From assembly GCF_005116475.1 (NCBI RefSeq), contig NZ_SWBO01000010.1:1-64000 (forward strand): DNA of 64,000 nucleotides, in the 5' to 3' direction. The DNA is from Pedobacter cryotolerans. GTDB taxonomy: Bacteria > Bacteroidota > Bacteroidia > Sphingobacteriales > Sphingobacteriaceae. Of the stretch, positions 1-8,105 are shown piece by piece. Below the pieces are notes generated by a model. That model saw only the letters and a list, made by a program, of their open reading frames with translations, was not told where the DNA came from and searched no databases. Positions within the stretch are counted from its first letter, which is position 1; each line of letters starts with the position of its first letter. Both the position numbers and the translations under genes were made by a program.

Positions 1-244
1 TGATATTGTACACAGGTACACAAGACCCTATAGGCCACAGACCAATGGAAAGGTAGAGCGGTTCTGGAGAACACTGAAGGAAGATCTGATAGAAGAAACG
101 GACTTCGATACAATAGAAGAACTAAAAGATGAACTGATGCAATACATGCTATACTATAATCAGCAAAGACCGCATCAGGGCATCAATGGCAAAACTCCAG
201 CAGAGATGGCAAAACTAAGCGGGAATAACGAAAATAACAACTAA
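1..244 (+). CDS. IS transposase, C-terminal fragment (DDE integrase core), partial at window edge
   Basis: The frame enters from outside the window at base 2 and runs 80 codons to a TAA at 242-244. The block RPQTNGKVERFWRTLKEDL contains the third catalytic acidic residue (Glu of VERF) of a DDE integrase core. It is followed by the YYNQQRPHQG and KTPAEM tail usual in IS3/IS481-type transposases. Only the end is visible, so subfamily and intactness cannot be judged. No convincing right inverted repeat was found in the 60 bases after the stop. Confidence 0.85.
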   Translation, partial: DIVHRYTRPYRPQTNGKVERFWRTLKEDLIEETDFDTIEELKDELMQYMLYYNQQRPHQGINGKTPAEMAKLSGNNENNN

Positions 245-298
245 ATTAATGCTACTCAAAAACCCAAAATCTGTTACCGAATTATTAAACCTTTACAA

Positions 299-387
299 TC
301 CTGAGCTTGTCGAAGGAAATTGTATGGTCTTCGACAAGCTCAGACTGAGAAAACTAATACTAAATCTTTCTCTCGGGCAAAGGCATA
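299..387 (-). pseudogene. Relic of a pirin 3' end plus trailing repeat, direct duplicate of 802-890
   Basis: Bases 299-387 match 802-890 at constant offset 503 with about four mismatches in 89. Read on the minus strand, the right end encodes FMPLPERKI followed by a stop, against FVPLPERRI followed by a stop at the end of the intact pirin gene. Homology stops within a few codons upstream, at a TAA. It is therefore a broken end of a second pirin-type gene, or a duplication left by recombination next to the mobile element. The shared non-coding part is the dispersed GAGCTTGTCGAAGG palindrome. Confidence 0.6.
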
Positions 388-403
388 AATTATACTATAG
401 GTT

Positions 404-766
404 GGTGAGACACCATTAGTGTTCGGAAGATTAAAAATTAAACACATAAGCACATAGTTAATAGAGGAAAAAATGCGCTAGCCTATGTTTTCAATGTCTA
501 TTTATGGTTAGAAAATTAAACGGAGGATTAAATTATCCCAGCGGGATAATATCTGTATAGCAATTGCAAGGCATACATTCGACCCCAGCTGGGGTCGCAC
601 ACCATAATTGCACATTAGCTATAGATATAAGACCTCTCTGAGGTCTAAAAGTAACTTCTAATAAATCTTAATTGCACTCGTAGTCCGTGTTTTTATCAAT
701 TTTTCTAAATCTCTATGTGATAAATAATCATTAAAAATTTGTTCCGAAAAGTTATGGTGTCTCACC
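404..766. mobile_element. MITE-like element, 363 bp, with imperfect terminal inverted repeats
   Basis: The ends are GGTGAGACACCAT (404-416) and its exact complement ATGGTGTCTCACC (754-766). A second matching block, TTCGGAA, lies five bases further in on both sides (422-428 and 742-748). The interior has no ORF but carries three small palindromes: ATTATCCC/GGGATAAT around 532-550, CGACCCCAGCTGGGGTCG at 580-597, and GACCT/AGGTC near 631-645. That is the build of a non-autonomous element. No target duplication was recognised. Confidence 0.55.
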
Positions 767-862
767 CCCGAAATTTGGCTATTGAATGAACAATGGTGTC
801 ATCCTGAGCTTGTCGAAGGAAATTGTATGGTCTTCGACAAGCTCAGACTGACAAAACTAATA

Positions 863-1741
863 CTAAATCCTTCTCTCAGGCAAAGGCACAAAGTCGGTTT
901 CTCCTGGCACGGGTTCAAATTCTTGCTTTAACCATCTTTCTTTCGCTTCTTCAATTAACTCTTTGCTGCTGGCTACAAAATTCCAGTAAATGAAACGCTC
1001 TTCCGGAAAAGGCTCACCACCAAAAATATAGATTGTAGTATTGGCTTGCATGGTAAACTCACAAAGTGAACTATCTTTTGCAACCAATAGTTGTTTAGGT
1101 TCGAATGTATTTCCATCGTTTTCAATTGCGCCTTCCAAAATATAAATGCCACTTTCACCAAAAAGATGTTCACCAATTTTTACACTTGCTTGCGCTGTAC
1201 TTTTTAGTTCCAATAAATACATCGGGCTGTAAACCGGAATTGGAGATTTCTTTCCAAAAGCTTCGCCAGCTATCAATTTAAATTGAATACCGTTTTCTTC
1301 CCAGCTTGGTAAATCATCCGCATCTGCGTGATAAAATTCTGGTGCCATTTGCTCAAAATGTTTTGGCAAGGCCACCCAAATTTGTAATCCATGCAGCATT
1401 TTATTCGATTGCCTTAAATATTTTGGTGTACGTTCAGAATGTACTATTCCATTTCCAGCGGTCATCCAGTTTACTTGTCCGGGTTTAATTTCTATTTCAG
1501 TTCCCAAACTATCTTTGTGCATAATACTGCCTTCAAAAAGATAAGTTAAAGTAGATAAACCTATGTGCGGATGTGGAGGAACATCTAAATTCTCATGATC
1601 GCTCAATAAAGCTGGTCCCATGTGATCGATAAAGGAAAACGGACCGACCATTCGTTTTTCGCGGAAAGGCAATAATCTGCCAACCATAAAATTGCCAATA
1701 TTGCTTGGCCTTTCTTCAATAATGAGCTTGATATTTGACAT
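863..1741 (-). CDS. Pirin family protein
   Basis: A 292-residue bicupin of the bacterial pirin family, close to the usual length. The N-terminal cupin holds the metal-site pattern PHPHIGLSTLTYLFEG (about residues 56-71) and GNGIVHSER (about 96-104), giving the expected three His and one Glu. The C-terminal pirin half follows. Pirins are cytoplasmic iron-binding proteins; some act as quercetin 2,3-dioxygenases and the role of most is unknown. It is divergent from arsR with 77 bases between the starts, so it may share the arsR operator region. The start is an ATG at 1739-1741. Confidence 0.93.
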   Translation of the reverse strand: MSNIKLIIEERPSNIGNFMVGRLLPFREKRMVGPFSFIDHMGPALLSDHENLDVPPHPHIGLSTLTYLFEGSIMHKDSLGTEIEIKPGQVNWMTAGNGIVHSERTPKYLRQSNKMLHGLQIWVALPKHFEQMAPEFYHADADDLPSWEENGIQFKLIAGEAFGKKSPIPVYSPMYLLELKSTAQASVKIGEHLFGESGIYILEGAIENDGNTFEPKQLLVAKDSSLCEFTMQANTTIYIFGGEPFPEERFIYWNFVASSKELIEEAKERWLKQEFEPVPGETDFVPLPERRI

Positions 1742-1790
1742 GGGAATTTTCTTTTAAAGGTAATAATTTGGTTGGTAAATATCTTTATCG

Positions 1791-1806
1791 TAATATTGCA
1801 ATATTA
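1791..1806. promoter_or_regulatory. Palindromic operator, probable ArsR site
   Basis: TAATATTGCAATATTA is a perfect 16-bp palindrome, 12 bases before the arsR ATG and between the divergent pirin and arsR genes. ArsR/SmtB repressors bind AT-rich dyads of this size that overlap their own promoter. The assignment rests on position and symmetry only. Confidence 0.55.
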
Positions 1807-1818
1807 AAATATAAAATC

Positions 1819-2151
1819 ATGGGAGCTTCCAAAACAGAACATTTTACAGATAAACAGAATGAAATTGCTGCAATTATGAAAGCACTCGGTCATCCCGCTA
1901 GGATAGCCATAATTGATTACTTATTAAAAGTAGATACCTGCATTTGTGGCGACATAGTAAACGAATTGCCTTTGGCTCAACCTACTGTTTCGCAACATTT
2001 AAAAGAACTAAAAAACGCAGGATTGATAAAAGGAAATATTGGAGGAAATGCCATTTGCTATTGTATTGATGAGGCAACCTTCAACAAATTTCAAAATTTC
2101 TTATCGGAAGTATTCGGAAAAATAACCGCTCAAAAAAAAAATTGTTGTTAA
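1819..2151 (+). CDS. arsR: ArsR-family metalloid-responsive transcriptional repressor
   Basis: A 110-residue winged-helix protein. The frame is open further upstream, but the ATG at 1819 gives the normal ArsR length and leaves the palindrome outside the gene. The recognition region reads HPARIAIIDYLL, then VDTCICGDIV with the Cys-x-Cys pair expected of an As(III) sensor on the DNA-binding helix, then LAQPTVSQHLKELKNAGLI. Further cysteines end the protein (KKNCC). It should repress its own operon until arsenite or antimonite binds. First gene of an arsR-DUF6428-arsC-acr3 run. Confidence 0.93.
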   Translation: MGASKTEHFTDKQNEIAAIMKALGHPARIAIIDYLLKVDTCICGDIVNELPLAQPTVSQHLKELKNAGLIKGNIGGNAICYCIDEATFNKFQNFLSEVFGKITAQKKNCC

Positions 2152-2168
2152 TTTTTAACCATAAAAAA

Positions 2169-2636
2169 ATGAAATTATCAGAAGTAAAAAACATCTTAAA
2201 TACAGTTGAAGCTGTAAATTTTAAATTGGAAGATGGTACTATGGTGCCAGAGCATTTTCATGTAACCGAAGTTGGTGCCGTAAGCAAACATTTTATAGAT
2301 TGTGGTGGTGTGGTGAGGAAAGAAAATAAGGCAAATTTTCAATTGTGGGATGCCAACGATTTTGAACATCGTTTAAAACCTGGTAAACTGTTAAGCATTA
2401 TTGCATTATCTGAGAAAATCTTATGTTTAGAAGATCTAGAAATTGAAGTTGAATATCAAAGTAAAACAATTGGCAAATACAGTTTAAGTTTTGATGGTAA
2501 AGATTTCGTTTTAGTTAATATGCAAACCGCTTGTTTAGCAACGGATGCGTGTGGAATACCTGCTGAAAAACAAAAAGTTAAGTTAGGTCAATTGCCAATG
2601 GCAAACTCTTGTGTGCCAGGTGGAGGCTGTTGTTAA
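2169..2636 (+). CDS. DUF6428 family protein in the arsenic operon
   Basis: 155 residues starting at the ATG at 2169, 17 bases after arsR; an upstream in-frame ATG at 2142 would overlap arsR. The N-terminal VPEHFHVTEVG and CGGVVRKE pattern matches the small DUF6428 proteins that recur beside arsR in Bacteroidota. The C-terminus is cysteine-rich (CVPGGGCC), as is a Cys further up (ACLATDACG), which suggests metalloid or metal binding. The molecular role is not established. Co-directional with arsR and arsC and probably co-transcribed. Confidence 0.8.
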   Translation: MKLSEVKNILNTVEAVNFKLEDGTMVPEHFHVTEVGAVSKHFIDCGGVVRKENKANFQLWDANDFEHRLKPGKLLSIIALSEKILCLEDLEIEVEYQSKTIGKYSLSFDGKDFVLVNMQTACLATDACGIPAEKQKVKLGQLPMANSCVPGGGCC

Positions 2637-2758
2637 AATAGCCTCTCCCTATTAATGGTTTGTGGATGGGCCAATTGCAATGTCCCTCTCCAGAAGAGAG
2701 GGAATTAAAGACAGTGGTTTAAAATCAAGTAGTAAAAAATTGAAAATTAAACATAACA

Positions 2759-3178
2759 ATGAAAAAAGTATTGGTATTATGTACAGGCAACAGTTGCCGT
2801 AGTCAAATTGCACATGGTTATTTAAATCATTTTGCTAACGGAAAAGCAGAAATTTACAGTGCTGGAATTGAAACGCATGGCGTAAATCCGAAAGCAATAG
2901 CAACCATGGCTGCTGATGGAATTGACATCTCAAATCACACCTCAAACAATGTAAATGAATACACTAACATCGATTTTGATTATGTAATTACCGTATGCGA
3001 TAATGCCAAAGAAAGTTGCCCATATTTCCCTACCAAGGCAGTTAAGTTACATTATAATTTCCCCGATCCGGCAAAAGCTACCGGAACAGAAGAAGAAGTT
3101 AAAGCAGAATTTGCAGAAGTAAGAGAAATGATAAAATCTTATTGTGAGAATTTTGTGAAGGAATATTTAAGTAAATAA
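2759..3178 (+). CDS. arsC: Arsenate reductase, low-molecular-weight phosphatase type (thioredoxin-coupled)
   Basis: 139 residues, full length for the family. The phosphate-binding loop [13 protein letters not shown] near residue 8 carries the nucleophilic Cys and the Arg of the CX5R motif. A second redox pair lies in [13 protein letters not shown] (about residues 80-92), as in the Staphylococcus pI258 type that relays electrons through three cysteines to thioredoxin. [13 protein letters not shown] supplies the general-acid Asp. It reduces arsenate to arsenite for export by the next gene, which starts one base after its stop. Confidence 0.93.
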   Translation: MKKVLVLCTGNSCRSQIAHGYLNHFANGKAEIYSAGIETHGVNPKAIATMAADGIDISNHTSNNVNEYTNIDFDYVITVCDNAKESCPYFPTKAVKLHYNFPDPAKATGTEEEVKAEFAEVREMIKSYCENFVKEYLSK

Positions 3179-3179
3179 A

Positions 3180-4250
3180 ATGTCTGCAAATAATTGTGCC
3201 CCAATTGCCGAGCGTAAAAAATTGGGTTTTTTAGATCGTTTTTTAACCCTACGGATATTTTTAGCCATGGCAATTGGTGTTAGTATTGGTTTCTTTTTTC
3301 CGTCATCGGCTACGTTTATTAATTCTTTTTCTAGTGGAACAACAAATATTCCCTTAGCTATCGGATTAATTTTAATGATGTATCCGCCTTTGGCAAAAGT
3401 AAAGTACGAAAACTTGGGGCAAGTGTTTAAAGACACTAAAGTATTAACCACATCATTAGTTTTAAACTGGGTAATAGGCCCAATTTTGATGTTCTTTTTG
3501 GCTATTTTTTTCTTAAAAGATTATCCCGAATATATGGTTGGCTTAATTTTAATCGGTTTAGCTAGATGCATTGCCATGGTAGTAGTTTGGAATGAGCTAG
3601 CAGAAGGAAATAGAGAATATGCAGCAGGATTAATTGCTTTGAATAGTATCTTTCAGGTTTTGTTTTATAGTGTTTTTGCCTACGTTTTTATTACAATTTT
3701 ACCTCCATTCTTTGGGCTAAAAGGATTAGCTGTTGATATTTCGATTTGGCAAATTGCAGAAAGCGTAGGTATTTATTTAGGTATTCCATTTGCCATGGGT
3801 ATTATTAGTCGTGTGGTTTTAATTAAACTAAAAGGAGAAGAATGGTTTAACACTAAATTTGTACCATTTATTTCGCCAATTACATTAATCGCATTGCTTT
3901 TTACTATCGTGATTATGTTTAGTTTAAAAGGAGAGTTGATTGTTCAAATTCCGATGGATGTGGTGCGAATTACCATCCCCTTGGTTATTTATTTTGCGGT
4001 AATGTTTGTGTTAAGTTTTTTCGCAGGGCGATATTTTGGTGCAGACTATTCAAAAAGTACAGCGATTGCCTTTACGGCAACCGGTAATAATTTCGAGTTG
4101 GCGATAGCAGTTGCCATAGGTGTTTTTGGCATTAATTCCGGACAAGCTTTTGCCGGTGTAATTGGCCCCTTGGTAGAAGTGCCCGCTCTAATTGCATTGG
4201 TTAACGTTGCTTTTTGGTTTAGGAAAAGATATTTTGAACCGAAAAGTTAG
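3180..4250 (+). CDS. acr3: ACR3-family arsenite efflux transporter
   Basis: 356 residues with about ten hydrophobic helices. The diagnostic ACR3 helix [19 protein letters not shown], with its essential Cys, is near residues 127-145. The second conserved block [19 protein letters not shown] is in the C-terminal half. It exports As(III) across the inner membrane using the proton motive force. Separated from arsC by one base, so the two are translationally linked. It completes a standard arsenate-resistance operon. Confidence 0.95.
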   Translation: MSANNCAPIAERKKLGFLDRFLTLRIFLAMAIGVSIGFFFPSSATFINSFSSGTTNIPLAIGLILMMYPPLAKVKYENLGQVFKDTKVLTTSLVLNWVIGPILMFFLAIFFLKDYPEYMVGLILIGLARCIAMVVVWNELAEGNREYAAGLIALNSIFQVLFYSVFAYVFITILPPFFGLKGLAVDISIWQIAESVGIYLGIPFAMGIISRVVLIKLKGEEWFNTKFVPFISPITLIALLFTIVIMFSLKGELIVQIPMDVVRITIPLVIYFAVMFVLSFFAGRYFGADYSKSTAIAFTATGNNFELAIAVAIGVFGINSGQAFAGVIGPLVEVPALIALVNVAFWFRKRYFEPKS

Positions 4251-4273
4251 TCGCTCTCGCTGATATTTTTTTG

Positions 4274-4281
4274 TACTTTTG
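4274..4281 (+). promoter_or_regulatory. Probable -7 promoter box for the leader-sulP transcript
   Basis: TACTTTTG matches the Bacteroidota TAnnTTTG -7 consensus. The leader ATG lies seven bases downstream, so the transcript would begin at or next to the start codon. No clear TTG was seen at the -33 position. Confidence 0.5.
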
Positions 4282-4288
4282 CTATATA

Positions 4289-4333
4289 ATGCAAATCATC
4301 AATTGTTCATCTTCTCCGGTTACACCACCTTGA
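4289..4333 (+). CDS. Putative 14-residue leader peptide upstream of sulP
   Basis: The ORF reads MQIINCSSSPVTPP and then TGA. It starts seven bases after a TAnnTTTG box and ends 96 bases before the SulP ATG. Features that suggest a regulatory leader are the Cys followed by three Ser codons, and the C-terminal Pro-Pro directly before the stop, a context known to slow both elongation and release. Two hairpins follow before sulP. Inference: ribosome stalling here, perhaps dependent on sulfur amino-acid supply, could set which hairpin forms. No homologous leader could be searched for. Confidence 0.45.
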   Translation: MQIINCSSSPVTPP

Positions 4334-4355
4334 TTAAATTTTAAGGTCATTTAAA

Positions 4356-4403
4356 AACCAAATTATTTTGGTTAATTCTTCGTACAGCGATTTTTCGTGT
4401 ACT
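4356..4403 (+). promoter_or_regulatory. Two hairpins in the sulP 5' leader
   Basis: Hairpin one pairs AACCAAA with TTTGGTT around a TTAT loop (4356-4373). Hairpin two pairs GTACA with TGTAC, with an inner CGA/TCG extension, around 4383-4403. Both lie between the leader stop and the sulP start, where attenuator or anti-attenuator structures would sit. Confidence 0.4.
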
Positions 4404-4429
4404 ATTCCTTAATTTTTAATACATAAAAG

Positions 4430-5962
4430 ATGAAATTAACTTTCAACTTATTCGATTTTACACAAAAAGTAGATTATAAAAAAGAGGTTTTGGCAGGTTT
4501 AACCGTAGCCATGACTATGATTCCAGAATCACTATCCTTCGCGATTTTAGCTGGATTTTCTCCATTAACTGGTTTGTATGCCGCCTTTATTATGGGTTTG
4601 GTTACGGCCATTTTTGGTGGCAGACCAGGCTTGGTTTCTGGTGGGGCAGGAGCAACAGTTGTGGTTTTAATAGCCCTAATGCAGTCAAACGGTATCGAAT
4701 ATGTTTTTGCTGCGGTTGCCTTGGCAGGATTAATTCAAATATTAGTTGGGGTTTTTAAGTTCGGAAAATTTATCCGGCTGGTGCCGCAACCCGTAATGTT
4801 TGGCTTTGTAAACGGTCTGGCGGTTATCATCTTCATGTCGCAGTTAACACAGTTTAAAGTTCAAGGAACTGAAACTTGGCTTTCAGGTTCGCCATTATAC
4901 ATTATGGCGGGTTTGGTGGTGCTAACCATTTTAATCGTGATTGGCTTCCCAAAAATTACAAAAGCTATTCCTGCATCTTTGGTCGCCATAATTGTAGTAT
5001 TTGCAATAGTTGCAGGTTTTGGTATCAATACTAAAACCGTAAGTGATATTGCTTCAGTTGCTGGCGGATTTCCTCCTTTTCATGTTCCAGATATACCCTT
5101 CACTTTTGATGCTTTAAAAATAATTTTACCCTATTCTTTAATTATGGCTTGTGTAGGTTTAACCGAAGGTTTGCTCACATTAAACTTGGTTGATGAAATA
5201 ACCGCAACGAAAGGCAATGGCAATAGAGAGTGTATTGCACAAGGTGGAGCTAATATTTTAAACGGTTTCTTTTTCGGTATGGGTGGTTGCCCAATGATTG
5301 CCCAAACTTTAGTTAACCTTTCTGCTGGCTCTAGAGCTCGTTTATCGGGCATTATTGCAGCATTAACCATCTTACTCATTATTTTATATGGGGCACCGAT
5401 TATTGGTAAATTGCCTATGGCGGCATTGGTTGGTGTAATGATGATGGTTGCTATCGGTACTTTTGAGTGGGCTAGTTTTAAAGTCATCAATAAAATGCCA
5501 AAGCACGATATTTTCGTTGGGATTTTAGTTGCCGTAATTACCGTTTTACTTCATAATTTGGCTTTAGCGGTTTTAATTGGCGTAATTATTTCGGCTTTGG
5601 TTTTTGCTTGGGAAAGTGCTAAACGCATTCGTGCAAAAAAATATATTGATGAAAACGGCGTAAAACATTACGAAATTTTTGGTCCGCTATTTTTTGGTTC
5701 TACAACTGCTTTTTCAGAAAAGTTTGATGTGCAAAATGACCCTTCAGAAATTGTTATTGATTTTAAGGAAAGTAGAATTAACGACATGAGTGCCATTGAT
5801 GCTGTACATAAAATTACCGAGCGATATGCTAAAGTTGGTAAAACTATTCATCTTCGACATTTAAGTGAAGATTGTAGAACACTTTTAGCAAATGCAAATT
5901 CAGTTATTGAGGTAAATATTTTGGAGGACCCGACTTACAGAGTAGCATCCTCAGCCCGTTAA
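4430..5962 (+). CDS. SulP family inorganic anion transporter
   Basis: 510 residues: a membrane domain of about 400 residues beginning with AGLTVAMTMIPESLSFAILAG, the conserved first-helix motif of SulP/SLC26 proteins, followed by a cytoplasmic STAS domain from about residue 420 (VIDFKESRINDMSAIDAVHK). Family members move sulfate, bicarbonate or other anions, often with sodium or protons; the substrate cannot be read from sequence. The C-terminus is shorter than in SulP-carbonic anhydrase fusions. It probably has its own promoter and leader (see 4274-4403) rather than read-through from acr3. Confidence 0.9.
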   Translation: MKLTFNLFDFTQKVDYKKEVLAGLTVAMTMIPESLSFAILAGFSPLTGLYAAFIMGLVTAIFGGRPGLVSGGAGATVVVLIALMQSNGIEYVFAAVALAGLIQILVGVFKFGKFIRLVPQPVMFGFVNGLAVIIFMSQLTQFKVQGTETWLSGSPLYIMAGLVVLTILIVIGFPKITKAIPASLVAIIVVFAIVAGFGINTKTVSDIASVAGGFPPFHVPDIPFTFDALKIILPYSLIMACVGLTEGLLTLNLVDEITATKGNGNRECIAQGGANILNGFFFGMGGCPMIAQTLVNLSAGSRARLSGIIAALTILLIILYGAPIIGKLPMAALVGVMMMVAIGTFEWASFKVINKMPKHDIFVGILVAVITVLLHNLALAVLIGVIISALVFAWESAKRIRAKKYIDENGVKHYEIFGPLFFGSTTAFSEKFDVQNDPSEIVIDFKESRINDMSAIDAVHKITERYAKVGKTIHLRHLSEDCRTLLANANSVIEVNILEDPTYRVASSAR

Positions 5963-5971
5963 TATAACCTT

Positions 5972-6049
5972 CATTTCGAACGAGGTACGAGGAGAAATCT
6001 GTAGCAATTTACGTACAGGTTTCTCCTCATGAAGAACTCGTTCGAAATG
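5972..6049. repeat. Long three-tier palindromic repeat
   Basis: CATTTCGAACGAG (5972-5984) pairs with CTCGTTCGAAATG (6037-6049). Inside it GGAGAAA pairs with TTTCTCC, and CTGTA with TACAG. The outer TTCGAAATGACGG wording recurs at 58808-58822 inside element copy B, so this is one of several dispersed palindrome families. It lies between the convergent sulP and fabV genes. Confidence 0.75.
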
Positions 6050-6080
6050 ACGGAAAGAATGAGTATAATGCAAAATAAAA

Positions 6081-6106
6081 AAAACGCCCAAGTTATTGAG
6101 CGTTTT
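6081..6106. terminator. Bidirectional hairpin terminator between sulP and fabV
   Basis: AAAACGC (6081-6087) pairs with GCGTTTT (6100-6106), with an A-run before and T-run after, in the gap between two convergent genes. It could end transcription in both directions. Confidence 0.6.
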
Positions 6107-6146
6107 AATAGGCGATTTTGTTTTCCCATCTCCTTGGGAGAGGGGC

Positions 6147-7346
6147 TTAGGGGGTGAGAACCAAACCAGGCACCTCTACCATTTCGTTTACATCTGCTTG
6201 GTAATCTACACCATCAACATCAAAACCAAATAAGTTTAAGAAATCTTTTTTGTAGCCAGCTAAATCTCCAGTTTCTGGTAAAGTTTCAGTTGTAGCGTTT
6301 TTCCAAAGTTCAGCAACTTTAGCCTGTACATCAGGTTTCATTTCCCAATCATCAATTCTAATTCTGCCTTTTTCATCAACAGGTACAACATCACTTACAT
6401 ACAATCTATCGGCAAATAAACGCTGAATTTGCTCAATGCAACCTTCGTGTATGCCATCTTCTTTCATAATTTTGTATAAGAAAGAAATGTATAACGGAAT
6501 AACCGGAATGGCCGAACTCGCTTGTGTAACCAATGCTTTATTTACCGAAACATAAGCTTTGCCATTTACTTCGGTTAATTTATCGGTAATGGTAAAAGCA
6601 GTAGCTTCTAAATGATCTTTTGCTCTACCAATTGTACCTTTACGGTAAACCGCTTCGGTAACAGCAGGGCCAATGTAAGAGTAAGCAACTGTGGTAAAAC
6701 CATCAGCTAACAAGTTTTCAGATTTTAAAGCATCAATCCACATTTCCCAATCTTCGCCACCCATAACGGCAACTGTATTCTCTATTTCTTCTTCGTTAGC
6801 TGGTTCAATAGACACTTCAGAAACAATTCCAGTGTGGAAATCTACCGTTTTATCGCTAAAAGAACCACCAATAGGTTTTAAAACAGAACGATGTGTTACA
6901 CCAGTTTTAGGATTTGTTCTTACTGGCGAAGCTAAACTGTAAATTACCAAGTCAATCTGACCTAAATCAGCTTTAATTAAATCGATAGTTTGTTGTTTTA
7001 CTTCATTAGAAAATGCGTCGCCGTTAATGCTCTTTGCATATAAACCAGCTTTTGTAGCTTCAGTTTCAAATGCTGCGGTATTATACCAGCCTGGTGATGC
7101 AGTTTTGCCATCTTTTGGTGGTTTTTCGAAATATACACCAATTGTAGCAGCATCATAACCAAACGCACTTGTAATTCTCGATGCCAAACCAAAACCAGTT
7201 GATGCACCTATTACTAAAACTTTTTTAGGGCCATCAATTGGTCCTTTTGCCTGTATATAGTTAATTTGATTAATTATGTTTTGCTCACAACCTTTCGGAT
7301 GCGCCGTTAAACATATAAATCCTCTCATTCTAGGTTCAATAATCAT
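6147..7346 (-). CDS. fabV: Trans-2-enoyl-CoA/ACP reductase FabV
   Basis: 399 residues, the normal length. The N-terminus MIIEPRMRGFICLTAHPKGC, the NAD(H)-binding loop GASTGFGLASRI (about residues 48-59) and the catalytic VYRKGTIGRAK with the Tyr-x8-Lys pair (about 233-243) identify FabV/Ter, which reduces the trans-2 double bond in the last step of fatty-acid elongation. FabV differs from FabI in size and motif spacing and is usually insensitive to triclosan. Monocistronic as far as seen. Confidence 0.95.
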   Translation of the reverse strand: MIIEPRMRGFICLTAHPKGCEQNIINQINYIQAKGPIDGPKKVLVIGASTGFGLASRITSAFGYDAATIGVYFEKPPKDGKTASPGWYNTAAFETEATKAGLYAKSINGDAFSNEVKQQTIDLIKADLGQIDLVIYSLASPVRTNPKTGVTHRSVLKPIGGSFSDKTVDFHTGIVSEVSIEPANEEEIENTVAVMGGEDWEMWIDALKSENLLADGFTTVAYSYIGPAVTEAVYRKGTIGRAKDHLEATAFTITDKLTEVNGKAYVSVNKALVTQASSAIPVIPLYISFLYKIMKEDGIHEGCIEQIQRLFADRLYVSDVVPVDEKGRIRIDDWEMKPDVQAKVAELWKNATTETLPETGDLAGYKKDFLNLFGFDVDGVDYQADVNEMVEVPGLVLTP

Positions 7347-7525
7347 AATACGCTTGCTAGTAATTAATTTTCAAGCTCAAAACTATTCTTAATTTCCTTG
7401 CATTCCAAATTTTGTTGGTTTATTGGTTTAATTGGTTTCCCGATAAATCGGGATTTGGCTTCGCTCAACATTGGTTAAATTTATCCTATCGGTTGGTGTC
7501 TTAGCGACCGAAATTTTTTGGATTA

Positions 7526-7670
7526 GAAAAGCAAAATTCGTTTCCATAGCAAATGGTAGTCCCGCCCTCGCTACAATCTTTTTGTTTAATCAAACTTACG
7601 AAGTCTATTGCCAGTGCTTTAGAAGACTTCGTAAGTTTAAAACAAAAAGTATTTTCGCTAAGTCGGGTTT
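7526..7670 (-). repeat. Structured dispersed element, copy G
   Basis: Read on the minus strand: AAACCCG, a conserved internal-loop strand (ACTTAGCGAAAATA), inner hairpin, second loop strand (ATTGTAGCGAGGG), then CGGG closing the outer stem (plus-strand 7664-7667 with 7561-7564), and a 3' tail ending in TTTTGCTTTTC. The inner hairpin is CTTTTTGTTT/AAACAAAAAG, continued by a perfect 15-bp AAACTTACGAAGTCT palindrome (7592-7606 with 7624-7638). Same architecture as seven other copies in the window. Confidence 0.75.
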
Positions 7671-7834
7671 AGCTAACAGCGGCTTTTGCAATTATTGAGG
7701 GTTGCATAGCGCATCAAAATATCTCCTATTTCCGTCAGCTGAAGCAGACGGCAATGAATATCAGAAAGCTAATTGGGGATTCAGAATCCAGATTCTCGAT
7801 TGCAAATTTCGAATAGCAAAATAGCAATTCATTG

Positions 7835-7854
7835 CCGTTGGCTTTAGCCAACGG
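7835..7854. repeat. Short perfect palindrome, CCGTTGGCT type
   Basis: CCGTTGGCT pairs with AGCCAACGG around a two-base loop. The GGCTTTAGCC core recurs inside the inner hairpin of structured element copy D at about 43936-43946, so it is a small dispersed repeat. Confidence 0.65.
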
Positions 7855-7934
7855 ATTTTATGAAAAATATCAATCGGCTTTAGCCAAATAGCTTGTTGAA
7901 AGGTTTTTCCCAATTTGAACTGGCTTCGTTTATA

Positions 7935-8084
7935 AACCGGATGGAAGCGGAAATACTTTTAATTTATTTTTGAGCTTTGACAAAGTTCTAGACAGTTGTA
8001 CAGAACTTTGTCAAAGCTATAAATTAAAAGATTGGAGCAAACAGCCGGGCTGTATTTGCCGAAAAGCACTGCAGCACCTTTTCA
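7935..8084 (+). repeat. Structured dispersed element, copy A
   Basis: AACCGG, loop strand ATGGAAGCGGAAATA, inner hairpin, loop strand ATTGGAGCAAACAG, then CCGG (8045-8048) closing the outer stem with 7937-7940. The inner hairpin is CTTTTAATTTAT/ATAAATTAAAAG (12 bp, 7956-7967 with 8019-8030) enclosing a perfect 17-bp AGCTTTGACAAAGTTCT palindrome (7973-7989 with 8002-8018). The 3' tail ends GCACCTTTTC. It is about 200 bases upstream of uvrA, on the same strand. Confidence 0.8.
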
Positions 8085-8105
8085 AATAAAAAATAACACT
8101 ACTCA

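Larger units (their letters stand above)
245..862. other. Gene-free stretch with a pirin-tail relic and a MITE-like element
   Basis: No credible gene is present between the transposase tail and pirin. The stretch holds a diverged copy of the pirin 3' end plus its downstream repeat (299-387), a 363-bp element with terminal inverted repeats (404-766), and the second copy of the downstream repeat (802-862) that runs into the real pirin gene. Confidence 0.7.

Noticed and set aside
7471-7698. 75-codon ORF between fabV and uvrA
   Set aside because: It runs through structured element copy G and its palindromes, has no family features, and no ribosome site; it is a by-product of the repeats.
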